Below, piece after piece: positions 1-6,693 of a stretch of DNA of 8,285 nt. Under the pieces are notes generated by a model. The model worked only from the letters and a program-made list of their open reading frames with translations. It was not told where the DNA came from and did not search any database. The stretch is from positions 1 to 8,285 of the forward strand of contig CAZQRW010000066.1 of the NCBI GenBank assembly GCA_964596115.1, written 5' to 3'. Source of the DNA: CAZQRW01 sp964596115 (GTDB lineage: Bacteria > Hydrothermota > UBA3072 > B12-G15). Each line of letters begins with the position of its first letter. The stretch's first letter is position 1. Made by a program: the position numbers and the translations under genes.

Positions 1-140
1 AACTCCCGTAATATCGGGATTAGACGCACGCAAGTGCGTGCAAGTGGGAAGTGAGAAATAGGAAGTAAGAAGTTAAAAGATGAACAGGAATACCCTTATT
101 CAGGGTAGTTTTTCAGTTCCCACTTCCGCATTCCCACTTA
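1..140. repeat. Cluster of small palindromes and AAGTGGGAA-type repeats (REP-like intergenic DNA)
   Basis: Three kinds of symmetry are packed here. TCCCG (4-8) pairs with CGGGA (15-19). ACGCAC (24-29) pairs with GTGCGT (34-39) around a GCAA loop, which would be a GNRA tetraloop in RNA. AAGTGGGAA (42-50) is inverted relative to TTCCCACTT at both 117-125 and 131-139, so a long-range stem could enclose everything between. The purine-rich stretch 42-75 also repeats GGAAGT-like units. It is GC-richer than the surrounding DNA and codes for nothing I can see. It resembles REP-like or miniature mobile intergenic repeats, but only one copy lies in the window, so that is an inference. Confidence 0.5.
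91..113 (+). terminator. Possible weak intrinsic terminator
   Basis: TACCCT (91-96) and AGGGTA (102-107) form a perfect 6-bp stem with a 5-base loop, followed by a G and five Ts (109-113). It would end plus-strand transcription entering from the left, before the CARF nuclease gene. The stem is short, and it lies inside a larger inverted repeat, so it may only be part of that repeat. Confidence 0.3.
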
Positions 141-232
141 GAGGCGAGATATCCCAACGTTAAGCTTTCATTTTGTCAAAAGGTTGATAGAAAATTTTGT
201 GATGTTAAGAGAATTGATTTTATGGAGGGAAG

Positions 233-1336
233 ATGAAAAATGTTTTAGTTTCTATCGTAAGTAAACAGACAGCACCAAATGTTTTATTCATTAAAGAGAA
301 GAAGCCGATAGATTATTACCTGTTTCTTTCAACTCCAAAAATGGCTAAAAACAGGGTTACCCAAAACATTATCAATGCCACTGGAATAGATAAAAATAAT
401 ACTGAAACAATAATTGTTCAGGAAGATTCTGTTGAAGATGTAATTAATAAATTAAAAGAATTCTACGATAGCCAGCTTTTTGGAGATGATATAAAATTCT
501 TTGTAAATATTACAGGTGGCACAAAACTTATGTCAATTGGAGTTTATAAATTTTTCCAGGAAAAGGGGACAGCAGAAATTTATTATATACCATCTGATAA
601 AAATGAGTACAGGATGATTTTCCCTGTAGTTACGCATAAAGAGCATAAATTAGAATACAAGTTAAATCTTGAAGAATATTTTGTCTCTTATGGGCTTACA
701 TTTAAAAAAGGTGCTCCTTTACATAATTATGCCTATGCAAAGGAACTTTTTGATAAAGTCATCAGAGGAAAGATTGATATAGATAGGTTTGAGGTAATTA
801 GAAAATTAAGAAATAAAAAAAGTAAGAAGAAAATTGAGGTTGAAAAGTTGGATGAAGAAGCAAAAATTTTATTAAAGGAGATTGAATATCCATTAAAGGA
901 TAACGTTTTAACAAAAAATGATATAAAATATCTAAGTGGAGGGTGGTTTGAAGAGTTTATTTTCTATTTGTATAATTCTTATGTCAAAAATGATAAATAT
1001 ATTGGAATAAATATAACGATTAAAAATGAGAATGTTCAAAATGAACTGGACATATCCGTTATCCACGATAATATCTTTTATAACCTTGAATGTAAAACTA
1101 CATTAAAGAATGATATAAAGGGGAATATCCTTTCTGAAACAATCTATAAACTCACCGCACTTAGCAGAAACTTTGGCCTTAAAACAAAGAGTTTCCTTTT
1201 CACCCTGGATGATCTAAGGGACGAAAATGGAGAGATTGAAGAAATTCATAGTTCAAGAAGTCGGGTTTTCGGTGTTAGAATTTATGATAGGACTGGGATA
1301 TTAAATTTATTAGAAGGAAAGGCTGAAAAATTTTGA
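233..1336 (+). CDS. CARF-domain PD-(D/E)XK nuclease, Card1/Can2 type (DUF1887), type III CRISPR ancillary effector
   Basis: The N-terminal CARF domain (about residues 1-135) has the ligand-binding signature NITGGTKLMSIG at 92-103. A linker (about 140-230) leads to a PD-(D/E)XK nuclease domain: GGWFEE at 236-241, NELD at 270-273 (metal-binding Asp273) and the ECK motif at 286-288 (Glu286, Lys288), then YKLTAL at 305-310. The length of 367 residues fits whole Card1/Can2 proteins, and no catalytic residue seems lost. Known members are switched on by cyclic tetra-adenylate from Cas10 and nick or degrade DNA and/or RNA in the cytoplasm, which can cause dormancy. The start is supported by GGAGG at 224-228, four bases before the ATG. 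No cas gene is nearby in the window. A 166-bp gap with its own promoter-like sequence separates it from the next gene, so it may be transcribed alone. Family assignment is firm; the ligand and the DNA/RNA preference are inferred. Confidence 0.9.
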   Translation: MKNVLVSIVSKQTAPNVLFIKEKKPIDYYLFLSTPKMAKNRVTQNIINATGIDKNNTETIIVQEDSVEDVINKLKEFYDSQLFGDDIKFFVNITGGTKLMSIGVYKFFQEKGTAEIYYIPSDKNEYRMIFPVVTHKEHKLEYKLNLEEYFVSYGLTFKKGAPLHNYAYAKELFDKVIRGKIDIDRFEVIRKLRNKKSKKKIEVEKLDEEAKILLKEIEYPLKDNVLTKNDIKYLSGGWFEEFIFYLYNSYVKNDKYIGINITIKNENVQNELDISVIHDNIFYNLECKTTLKNDIKGNILSETIYKLTALSRNFGLKTKSFLFTLDDLRDENGEIEEIHSSRSRVFGVRIYDRTGILNLLEGKAEKF

Positions 1337-1454
1337 TATTATCTTTTCTTTAGTTTTACTGATTTCTAAATATTTTATCAAACCCTTAAAAGTATAAATT
1401 CTTTAATAAAAGAGTCAGTCATTGTTCATAATATTGTAGTGAGTTTAATCTATA

Positions 1455-1470
1455 GGTAGTTTTGCCCTTG
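1455..1470 (+). repeat. Shared intergenic motif GGYAGTTTTRCCCTTG, copy 1
   Basis: GGTAGTTTTGCCCTTG matches 14 of 16 bases of the sequence at 6734-6749; the two differences are transitions. The first nine bases, GGTAGTTTT, also occur at 104-112. All three copies are in non-coding DNA upstream of genes. This copy overlaps the -35 region of the J-domain gene, so it could be a regulator site. Chance cannot be excluded in DNA this AT-rich. Confidence 0.35.
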
Positions 1471-1495
1471 TATTTTCTTATTCACCTTGTAGAAT
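1469..1495 (+). promoter_or_regulatory. Promoter of the J-domain gene, apparently leaderless
   Basis: TAGAAT (1490-1495) is a good -10 element. TTGTAT (1469-1474) is a weak -35 with a short 15-bp spacer. Only 7 bp separate the -10 from the ATG at 1503, so transcription should begin at or next to the start codon. No Shine-Dalgarno sequence precedes that ATG, which agrees with a leaderless mRNA. The -35 end overlaps the repeated motif at 1455-1470. Confidence 0.45.
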
Positions 1496-1502
1496 TATTT
1501 TT

Positions 1503-2474
1503 ATGGAAGAGGTGAAAGATTATTATGGGGTTCTTGATGTTTCAGAAACAGCAACATCTGAAGAGATTAAAAAAATGTACTACTCCCTTGCAAAACAATT
1601 CCACCCTGACACTACTAATTTGGATTCAGAAAGTGCAAAAACCAAATTTATTGAAATAAATGAGGCATATCATATTTTAATAGATCCTGTAAAAAGGGAA
1701 AGGTATGATTATATAAGGGAATATGGAAGAACAAATGAAAAAATGTGGGAAAAATTTGAAGATGATGTTGCAAATGTTCATAATTTTGCACTTTTATTGC
1801 TCGAGATTCAGAGATACTATTTTTTCAAAATGAGTTCCGGTGGTGTAGGTGGTGGAGTGGGTGCAGGTGCAGGGGCATACGTTGGATTCAAAACAGGAGG
1901 TATTGGAGGAGCTATAATTGGTGGAATAATAGGGGCTATTGCTGGTTTATTTGGAGGTAGCAAAGTTGTCGATTACTTAGATGGGGGTGAACACAAGAAA
2001 TTAAAAGCTGAGCTTACAAAGAAAATTATTACATATATTGATGAAACATCAGAATTACGAAAACCATTTGCTGAATATATTTATGCAAGAATTTATGAAA
2101 AACAGGGGATTCTACTGCCAGTTGCATACAATGATATAACAAAATTAGCACAGGAAGATGAAAGGTTTAATTTCATTCTTGCCTATTTAGATAATTATAA
2201 AGATTTTGGCAAAGGATTTTTAAATTACTTAAAGGGCAACATTGATGATATAAACGAAATTATTTCTTGGGCAAATCAGTTTTTTTCGGTAATTAATGCG
2301 GAAAATGAAGTAGAGCGTCAGGTGGAATTGCTAAGTGAGTACAATAAACTTAATTTAGAATTACAACGCTTAGAAGGTAGTTTCATTAGGAGAGAGACAA
2401 GTATAAATGAAGTCAAAAGCCGTATGGAAGAGCTCAAAAATGAATATGAAGATTTAATTGACAGCATTTCATAA
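1503..2474 (+). CDS. J-domain (DnaJ-like) protein with glycine-zipper membrane segment and C-terminal coiled coil
   Basis: Residues 6-72 form a J domain with the HPD tripeptide at 34-36, the motif that stimulates Hsp70 (DnaK) ATPase. No DnaJ zinc-finger or substrate-binding C-terminal domain follows, so this is a class C type J protein, not DnaJ itself. Residues 112-160 are very rich in Gly, Ala and Ile in GxxxG-like spacing, typical of a glycine zipper that packs in a membrane or oligomerises. Residues 265-320 are charged and heptad-like, probably coiled coil. The region 165-265 is helical and unassigned. I see no signal peptide. The ATG has no Shine-Dalgarno site and lies 7 bp after a -10 element. 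The next gene follows after 48 bp on the same strand, so the two are probably co-transcribed. It likely recruits DnaK to a membrane-bound or oligomeric client; a link to the flanking CARF proteins is inferred from position only. Confidence 0.8.
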   Translation: MEEVKDYYGVLDVSETATSEEIKKMYYSLAKQFHPDTTNLDSESAKTKFIEINEAYHILIDPVKRERYDYIREYGRTNEKMWEKFEDDVANVHNFALLLLEIQRYYFFKMSSGGVGGGVGAGAGAYVGFKTGGIGGAIIGGIIGAIAGLFGGSKVVDYLDGGEHKKLKAELTKKIITYIDETSELRKPFAEYIYARIYEKQGILLPVAYNDITKLAQEDERFNFILAYLDNYKDFGKGFLNYLKGNIDDINEIISWANQFFSVINAENEVERQVELLSEYNKLNLELQRLEGSFIRRETSINEVKSRMEELKNEYEDLIDSIS

Positions 2475-2515
2475 TTCCAATAGAATAAAGCGAATTTTTA
2501 TTAGGTTTTCAGAAA

Positions 2516-2519
2516 GGAG
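2516..2519 (+). promoter_or_regulatory. Shine-Dalgarno site that favours the second of two tandem ATGs
   Basis: GGAG lies 3 bases before the ATG at 2523 and 6 bases before the ATG at 2526. The second spacing is closer to optimal, so translation of the MBL-CARF protein may start at 2526, one residue shorter (836 aa). Confidence 0.5.
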
Positions 2520-2522
2520 AGT

Positions 2523-5036
2523 ATGATGAAACTTGATTTTATTCCACTTGGTGGTGGAAGAGAAATAGGTGCTAACTCATATCTTTTAAAATGGGGAAAG
2601 TACCAGATTATTCTTGACTGCGGTCTTAATCCGATGAAAAGTGGATATGAGAAAATACCATTGCTTCAGTATATTGACCCGAATAAGCCTATAGATATGA
2701 TATTTATTTCCCATTCACACAATGACCACCTTGGGTCGTTACCTGTAATTGTTGATACATTAGAGGTGAATGAAATTATAACAGTTGAGGGTAATAGGGA
2801 TGTTATGAATATTATGTTGCAAGATTCTGCTAAAGTATTGACTAAATATGATCAAAAGGGCAGAGGGTTTTATTTAAACTATTTTGAGGAAGATAAGATT
2901 TTTACTATTATTAATGGAGGCTTAATTAAAGAAACCCCTTTTCTTGAGTGGAGAAATTTAAATGAGGAGATAAAGTATATGCTTTTCCCTAATGGTCATG
3001 TTATAGGGTCAAGCGGTATTATTCTTAAAGATATAGATGGAAATACTGTAGTATACACAGGCGATTACGCTCTTAATGGAGCCAGAATACCTGAAGATTT
3101 CTATTTCCCTAAAGATATTTATCCTGATATATTAATAACAGAATCAACATATGGAGATAGTAAAGGCCTTAAGATAGAGGAGAGGAAACAAGCAGAGTTA
3201 AAACTTGTGAATTTGATAAATGAAACACTTAAAAATAATGGAAAGGTATTACTTCCTGCTTTTGCGTTGGGTAAAAGCCAGGAATTGTTAGTTCTTCTGC
3301 TTATCAACTACGATAAATTTGTAACTCATCCATATATAAGACTTGTTGGTATGGGAAAGAAACTTATTAAACTTATTGATAAAAATACATATTATAAATA
3401 TATACCATATATTAATGTAGAGAAATTTATGAGATGCATCGACTGGAAGCCTGCGTATGACAAGATACCTGAAAATTCAATAATCATTGCTACAAGTGGA
3501 ATGATGATTCCCTTTACGCCCTCGTATCTCTTTTTGGAGAAATTGCTTGAAGAGAAAAATAACCTTATTGCATTTACAGGATATCTTGCAAAAGGGTCTT
3601 TTGGTTATGAGTTACTCCATACACAAAAAGACGAAGAAATCTCATATTATATAACCGTTAAACACTATAAAGATAGTTATGAAGAACATGCGAGGAAAAC
3701 TCTCAGGAAAAAAGCAAAAGTGGTGCAATTTCGTCTTTCATCGCATAGCCCGTTAGAAGAAGTTTTAGATTTTATTGAAAAAGTAAACCCTAAGAATGTA
3801 GTTATAGTTCACGCTCCAGAAGATTCTGCCTATAATACCAGAACCTTTCTTAAGAATAGACTGTTTCAGGGGATAATTCATACACCTGCCAATGGAGAAA
3901 GATTAACCCTTTCTGATAGGGGGATTTTATATTCTTCTATGAAGCGAATAAATTATATTATTACTACTGGCACTTCATTGTTGTCCAATTTTAAGAATAA
4001 ATTCCCAGAAGAAGAAGTGACGAAGAGTAAATTATTAGCATATATGTTAGATGAAAAACCTTCGGAATTGTGCGCTGAAATTAATACACTAATCGAAGCG
4101 GTCAGAGAGCAAAAAAAACTCTCTAATCCCCTGTTGGAATTTCATCTTCTTAATTCAGATACAGAGGATGGCATCTTTGCAGGAGAACTTTTAGCAGAAT
4201 ATATTAAACTTAAATTTGCTATACCACAGAAAAGAATTCACACAAAGACTATCAAAGGTCTATCTTATTCTTATGATGTCTTTCAGAAAGAGGGCATCTA
4301 TAATTTTATTAATTCTGTTGCACAGCTGCTGGAAGAGGGAAACAAAAAAAGCATAATAATTTCTACAGGAGGCTTTAAGGCGGAAACTGCATTTACTACC
4401 CTGCTTGGTCTATTGTATGGAAGAAAGGTGTATTATATACATCAAAAATTCGGTGGTGTAATAGAGATTCCAGCAATTCCTATAGAATTTGGAACAGATG
4501 ACCTCAAAAAAAACTATGAGTTACTGATGGAAATCGTGAATGAATCTAACTTTGAAAAAGCAAAGAAAATGAAGGAATCAAACCTTCCAAAATCGATGTA
4601 TTCATTTATATATAAAGACAAAATACTTAAAAGGTATGTATTAAGTCCTATTGGTCGGGTTGTTATCAGATTCTATAGATATAAATCTTCTATAGTAGAT
4701 ATAGGGCATCCCGTTTCCATCTCATCAAAAAGTAAAAATACTATCTGGGGAAGAGAGGTTAAATCTATTTATGATGTCCCCGATGTGAAGGTTGTAAGAA
4801 TATTGAATAGAATAGTTAAATATGCAGGAAAAAATTTAGAAAAAATAGTCTTTGATAAATTTAAGAAAAAAGATAGGGGTAGGGAAGTATATTTTGAGTT
4901 CCAAAGTAATTGGGGAAATAAGGCTATCAGGTATAAAATAAAATTACCCTATGGAACTCAGGAGGTTGTGTTTTTTACAGCCCCGCATTATGGTGAAAAG
5001 TTTGTAGAAGATATCGGTATCAAAATATATCCATAA
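2523..5036 (+). CDS. MBL/beta-CASP ribonuclease fused to an APE2256-type CARF domain and an unassigned C-terminal domain
   Basis: Residues 1-460 are a complete metallo-beta-lactamase/beta-CASP nuclease: Asp32 (motif 1), HSHNDH at 64-69 (motif 2), His159 in NGHVIGS (motif 3), Asp181 in YTGDY (motif 4), then beta-CASP motif A Glu207 (TESTYGD), PAFALGKSQELL at 245-256, motif B His408 and motif C His430. This is the fold of RNase J, CPSF73 and archaeal CPSF-like RNases, which cut RNA using two zinc ions. Residues 476-657 match the CARF domain of the APE2256/TIGR02619 group: TTGTSLLSN at 481-489, STGGFKAE at 614-621, then YYIHQ and IEIPAIPIEFG near 637-657. Residues 680-837 are not recognised; the tail has a helix plus several beta strands and could be RelE-like. 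The expected role is a cytoplasmic RNase controlled by cyclic oligoadenylate, or an RNase joined to a ring nuclease. It is probably co-transcribed with the J-domain gene. Domain calls are firm; regulation of the nuclease by the CARF domain is inferred. Confidence 0.85.
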   Translation: MMKLDFIPLGGGREIGANSYLLKWGKYQIILDCGLNPMKSGYEKIPLLQYIDPNKPIDMIFISHSHNDHLGSLPVIVDTLEVNEIITVEGNRDVMNIMLQDSAKVLTKYDQKGRGFYLNYFEEDKIFTIINGGLIKETPFLEWRNLNEEIKYMLFPNGHVIGSSGIILKDIDGNTVVYTGDYALNGARIPEDFYFPKDIYPDILITESTYGDSKGLKIEERKQAELKLVNLINETLKNNGKVLLPAFALGKSQELLVLLLINYDKFVTHPYIRLVGMGKKLIKLIDKNTYYKYIPYINVEKFMRCIDWKPAYDKIPENSIIIATSGMMIPFTPSYLFLEKLLEEKNNLIAFTGYLAKGSFGYELLHTQKDEEISYYITVKHYKDSYEEHARKTLRKKAKVVQFRLSSHSPLEEVLDFIEKVNPKNVVIVHAPEDSAYNTRTFLKNRLFQGIIHTPANGERLTLSDRGILYSSMKRINYIITTGTSLLSNFKNKFPEEEVTKSKLLAYMLDEKPSELCAEINTLIEAVREQKKLSNPLLEFHLLNSDTEDGIFAGELLAEYIKLKFAIPQKRIHTKTIKGLSYSYDVFQKEGIYNFINSVAQLLEEGNKKSIIISTGGFKAETAFTTLLGLLYGRKVYYIHQKFGGVIEIPAIPIEFGTDDLKKNYELLMEIVNESNFEKAKKMKESNLPKSMYSFIYKDKILKRYVLSPIGRVVIRFYRYKSSIVDIGHPVSISSKSKNTIWGREVKSIYDVPDVKVVRILNRIVKYAGKNLEKIVFDKFKKKDRGREVYFEFQSNWGNKAIRYKIKLPYGTQEVVFFTAPHYGEKFVEDIGIKIYP

Positions 5037-5044
5037 ATTGGTGT

Positions 5045-5986
5045 TTACTCCGTTGAATTTACAATAGACCTGCAATGTATAGTGAGTAGTATAAGCGATA
5101 AAATGTCTGATTTTAATTTATTTCTATTTTTAGTTATAATAACTACGGATGTCCCAACCAAAATGAGGGAAATACCAAAAAAACCCGTAAGAAAACCTAA
5201 TATTGTTGATGCTCCTGTATAAACTATAAAAGGAAATGTTATACCCAGTATGGTCGAGATAGATTTGATAAAAATACTTGTAGCCATAAATAGACTAAAC
5301 CCTGCATTTTCTGCAAATGTATATATTCCAATACCACTCATCCCGGTAATGAATATTTTTTTTAAACTTCTATAGGATAGTTCATTTAACCTTAACTCTT
5401 TTAGCATTCTTTCTTTTTCCATAGAAGAGAGTTCAGCAATATGTTTATTGACTTCTTTTTCGAGGTCAGTTTCATCTTCATCTTTTATAATTTTATTTAT
5501 CCTGGATATCAGATTTTCCATAGATTTACGGAATATTTCTTCTTCTATCTCTATTTCAGATTTGGAATCTGTCTTTATCCTTTCATTCTTCCCAATATAT
5601 CTAATTACGCCTCGTGCAATTGATTCCTGAGTTTTTTCTTTACATCTTATATAGTCTCTCAATGTGCATAACAGGTAAAACTTCAACGTGTAAATATCGT
5701 AGTCTTTTATTTTTTCCTTAACTCTATCTATATTATCGAAGGGCTTTATTTTTCCAAAAATAGTTGCCAATTTTTTTTCTATCGATATTTCTGTTGTATT
5801 CTTTGAAATCTTTTTTTTGAAGAAGTTCGAAGTCTTATCAAGTAACTTTCCAGCTTTTTCAGTTCCCTTACCAATGGTTTTCCCTACTAATTTTAATATT
5901 CCTTTCGTATCTATCCCCTCAATGAAGGAGATAATATCGATTAATTCTTCTCTTGATAGATTTTCAATTTCCTGTAAGAATATCAT
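5045..5986 (-). CDS. Membrane protein, distantly YaaW-like
   Basis: The first 200 residues are charged and mostly helical. They begin with a short segment of the type LSREELIDIISFIEG (10-24) and contain an acidic stretch near 140-180 that may be coiled coil. Hydrophobic segments lie at about 210-222, 228-257 and 259-285, with a further one at 293-305. The layout of a soluble helical N-terminus, a Gly/Thr-rich membrane region (LPF/TPF-YTG-S-type pattern at 251-260) and a short C-terminal hydrophobic helix ending near an Arg resembles E. coli YaaW (UPF0174), whose function is unknown; this protein is longer than YaaW's roughly 240 residues. The start overlaps the end of the upstream gene by 23 bp, so translation is probably coupled; the only Shine-Dalgarno candidate is a weak AGAAG. 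Its stop faces the MBL-CARF stop across 8 bp. The family call is from memory of the pattern and tentative; that it is a real membrane protein is firm. Confidence 0.6.
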   Translation of the reverse strand: MIFLQEIENLSREELIDIISFIEGIDTKGILKLVGKTIGKGTEKAGKLLDKTSNFFKKKISKNTTEISIEKKLATIFGKIKPFDNIDRVKEKIKDYDIYTLKFYLLCTLRDYIRCKEKTQESIARGVIRYIGKNERIKTDSKSEIEIEEEIFRKSMENLISRINKIIKDEDETDLEKEVNKHIAELSSMEKERMLKELRLNELSYRSLKKIFITGMSGIGIYTFAENAGFSLFMATSIFIKSISTILGITFPFIVYTGASTILGFLTGFFGISLILVGTSVVIITKNRNKLKSDILSLILLTIHCRSIVNSTE

Positions 5987-6686
5987 TTTTTTTCTTCTGT
6001 ATGTTTTTTAGAATTGGTTTTGCGAATTCCTTTATGACAAATGACTTTACCCTGTCTAAATCATCTCCGATAGAGGTTATAAGTAAGTCTTTCCCTAATT
6101 TAAAACACCACAACGCATTCCCCAATAACCATATATCGTCATCTATGAGAGTTCCATCAACAAGGCTGCCAAAGAATGGAAATACAACGCTTTTTGGCTG
6201 GAAAACATCTGTAAGGAGATGCACACCAGTGCCAAATGCGCCACCTGCTATGAGAACCCCTATTATTTTTTCTACAAATTTATCAGGTTTTCCTTTCTTG
6301 GTACTTCTCATAATGTATGCATCATACATCTTTTTGAAGATATATACACTTATTCCGCTGTGAAATAGGAAATATCTATGATTACCTATTCCGATAATTC
6401 TTATATCGTTATCTGGAAAACCTACTCCCAATTTGAATCCAATAATGGAAGACGGAACAAATGCGGCAAATTTGGCAGCAGTTTGGCTTCCATCAACAAG
6501 GGAAGAAATCTCGCTTAAGATTTTTTCATAGAAGCTCCTATCAAGAATCAATTCATTATCCACAGCATCTATCCCTTTAATATCCCTCAATTTTTTTTCA
6601 GCAATAGAAAGGGCATTCCACTCTAACCTTTTTACAAGTCTATCAGGAATAGTATTTTCTTGCAGAATTTTTTTAATTAATTCCAT
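5964..6686 (-). CDS. YdjM/DUF457-like putative membrane metal-dependent hydrolase
   Basis: The pattern of conserved polar residues resembles the YdjM group of small membrane-associated putative hydrolases: PDNDI at 91-95, HRYFLFHS at 103-110 (HR-x4-HS, where E. coli YdjM has HR-x3-HS), GTGVHLLTD at 152-160, and PFFG at 170-173 followed by DDDIWLL at 182-188. His103, His109, His156, Asp160 and Asp94 would be the candidate metal ligands. Hydrophobic segments at about 72-90, 108-118 and 141-158 are consistent with membrane association. The N-terminal 65 residues are helical and unassigned. No substrate is known for this family, so I give no reaction. The ATG lies 7 bp after a strong -10 element and has no Shine-Dalgarno site. 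It is the first gene of a two-gene operon and its last 23 bp overlap the YaaW-like gene. The gene is certain; the family call is moderate. Confidence 0.6.
   Translation of the reverse strand: MELIKKILQENTIPDRLVKRLEWNALSIAEKKLRDIKGIDAVDNELILDRSFYEKILSEISSLVDGSQTAAKFAAFVPSSIIGFKLGVGFPDNDIRIIGIGNHRYFLFHSGISVYIFKKMYDAYIMRSTKKGKPDKFVEKIIGVLIAGGAFGTGVHLLTDVFQPKSVVFPFFGSLVDGTLIDDDIWLLGNALWCFKLGKDLLITSIGDDLDRVKSFVIKEFAKPILKNIQKKKNDILTGN
5986..5993 (-). other. Run of eight A (minus strand) at the junction of the overlapping membrane-protein genes
   Basis: On the minus strand eight consecutive A residues end at the A of the downstream ATG. The upstream gene reads through the run as Lys-Lys-Asn. Loss of one A would place it in the frame of the downstream gene and give one fused polypeptide of about 550 residues. 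Such runs can support RNA-polymerase slippage, or may merely serve as an AT-rich translation start. Confidence 0.3.
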
Positions 6687-6693
6687 TATAAAA

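Noticed and set aside
173..212. Promoter for the CARF nuclease gene (TTGTCA or TTGATA as -35)
   Set aside because: No acceptable -10 element lies at 16-18 bp from either hexamer, so I do not call it although a promoter in this area is likely.
1337..1502. Possible CRISPR repeats or small RNA gene between the CARF nuclease and J-domain genes
   Set aside because: I looked for regularly spaced repeats and a leader and found none; the sequence is AT-rich with only the 16-bp motif and the promoter.
2369..2377. Another copy of the GGTAGTTTT motif in the J-domain gene
   Set aside because: It reads GGTAGTTTC and lies within coding sequence with no further match to the 16-bp motif, so it is probably chance.
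5953..6363. A 136-codon open frame on the plus strand
   Set aside because: It lies wholly across the minus-strand membrane genes, whose motifs (HR-x4-HS, HLLTD) are convincing; its own translation has no recognisable domain and no ribosome site.
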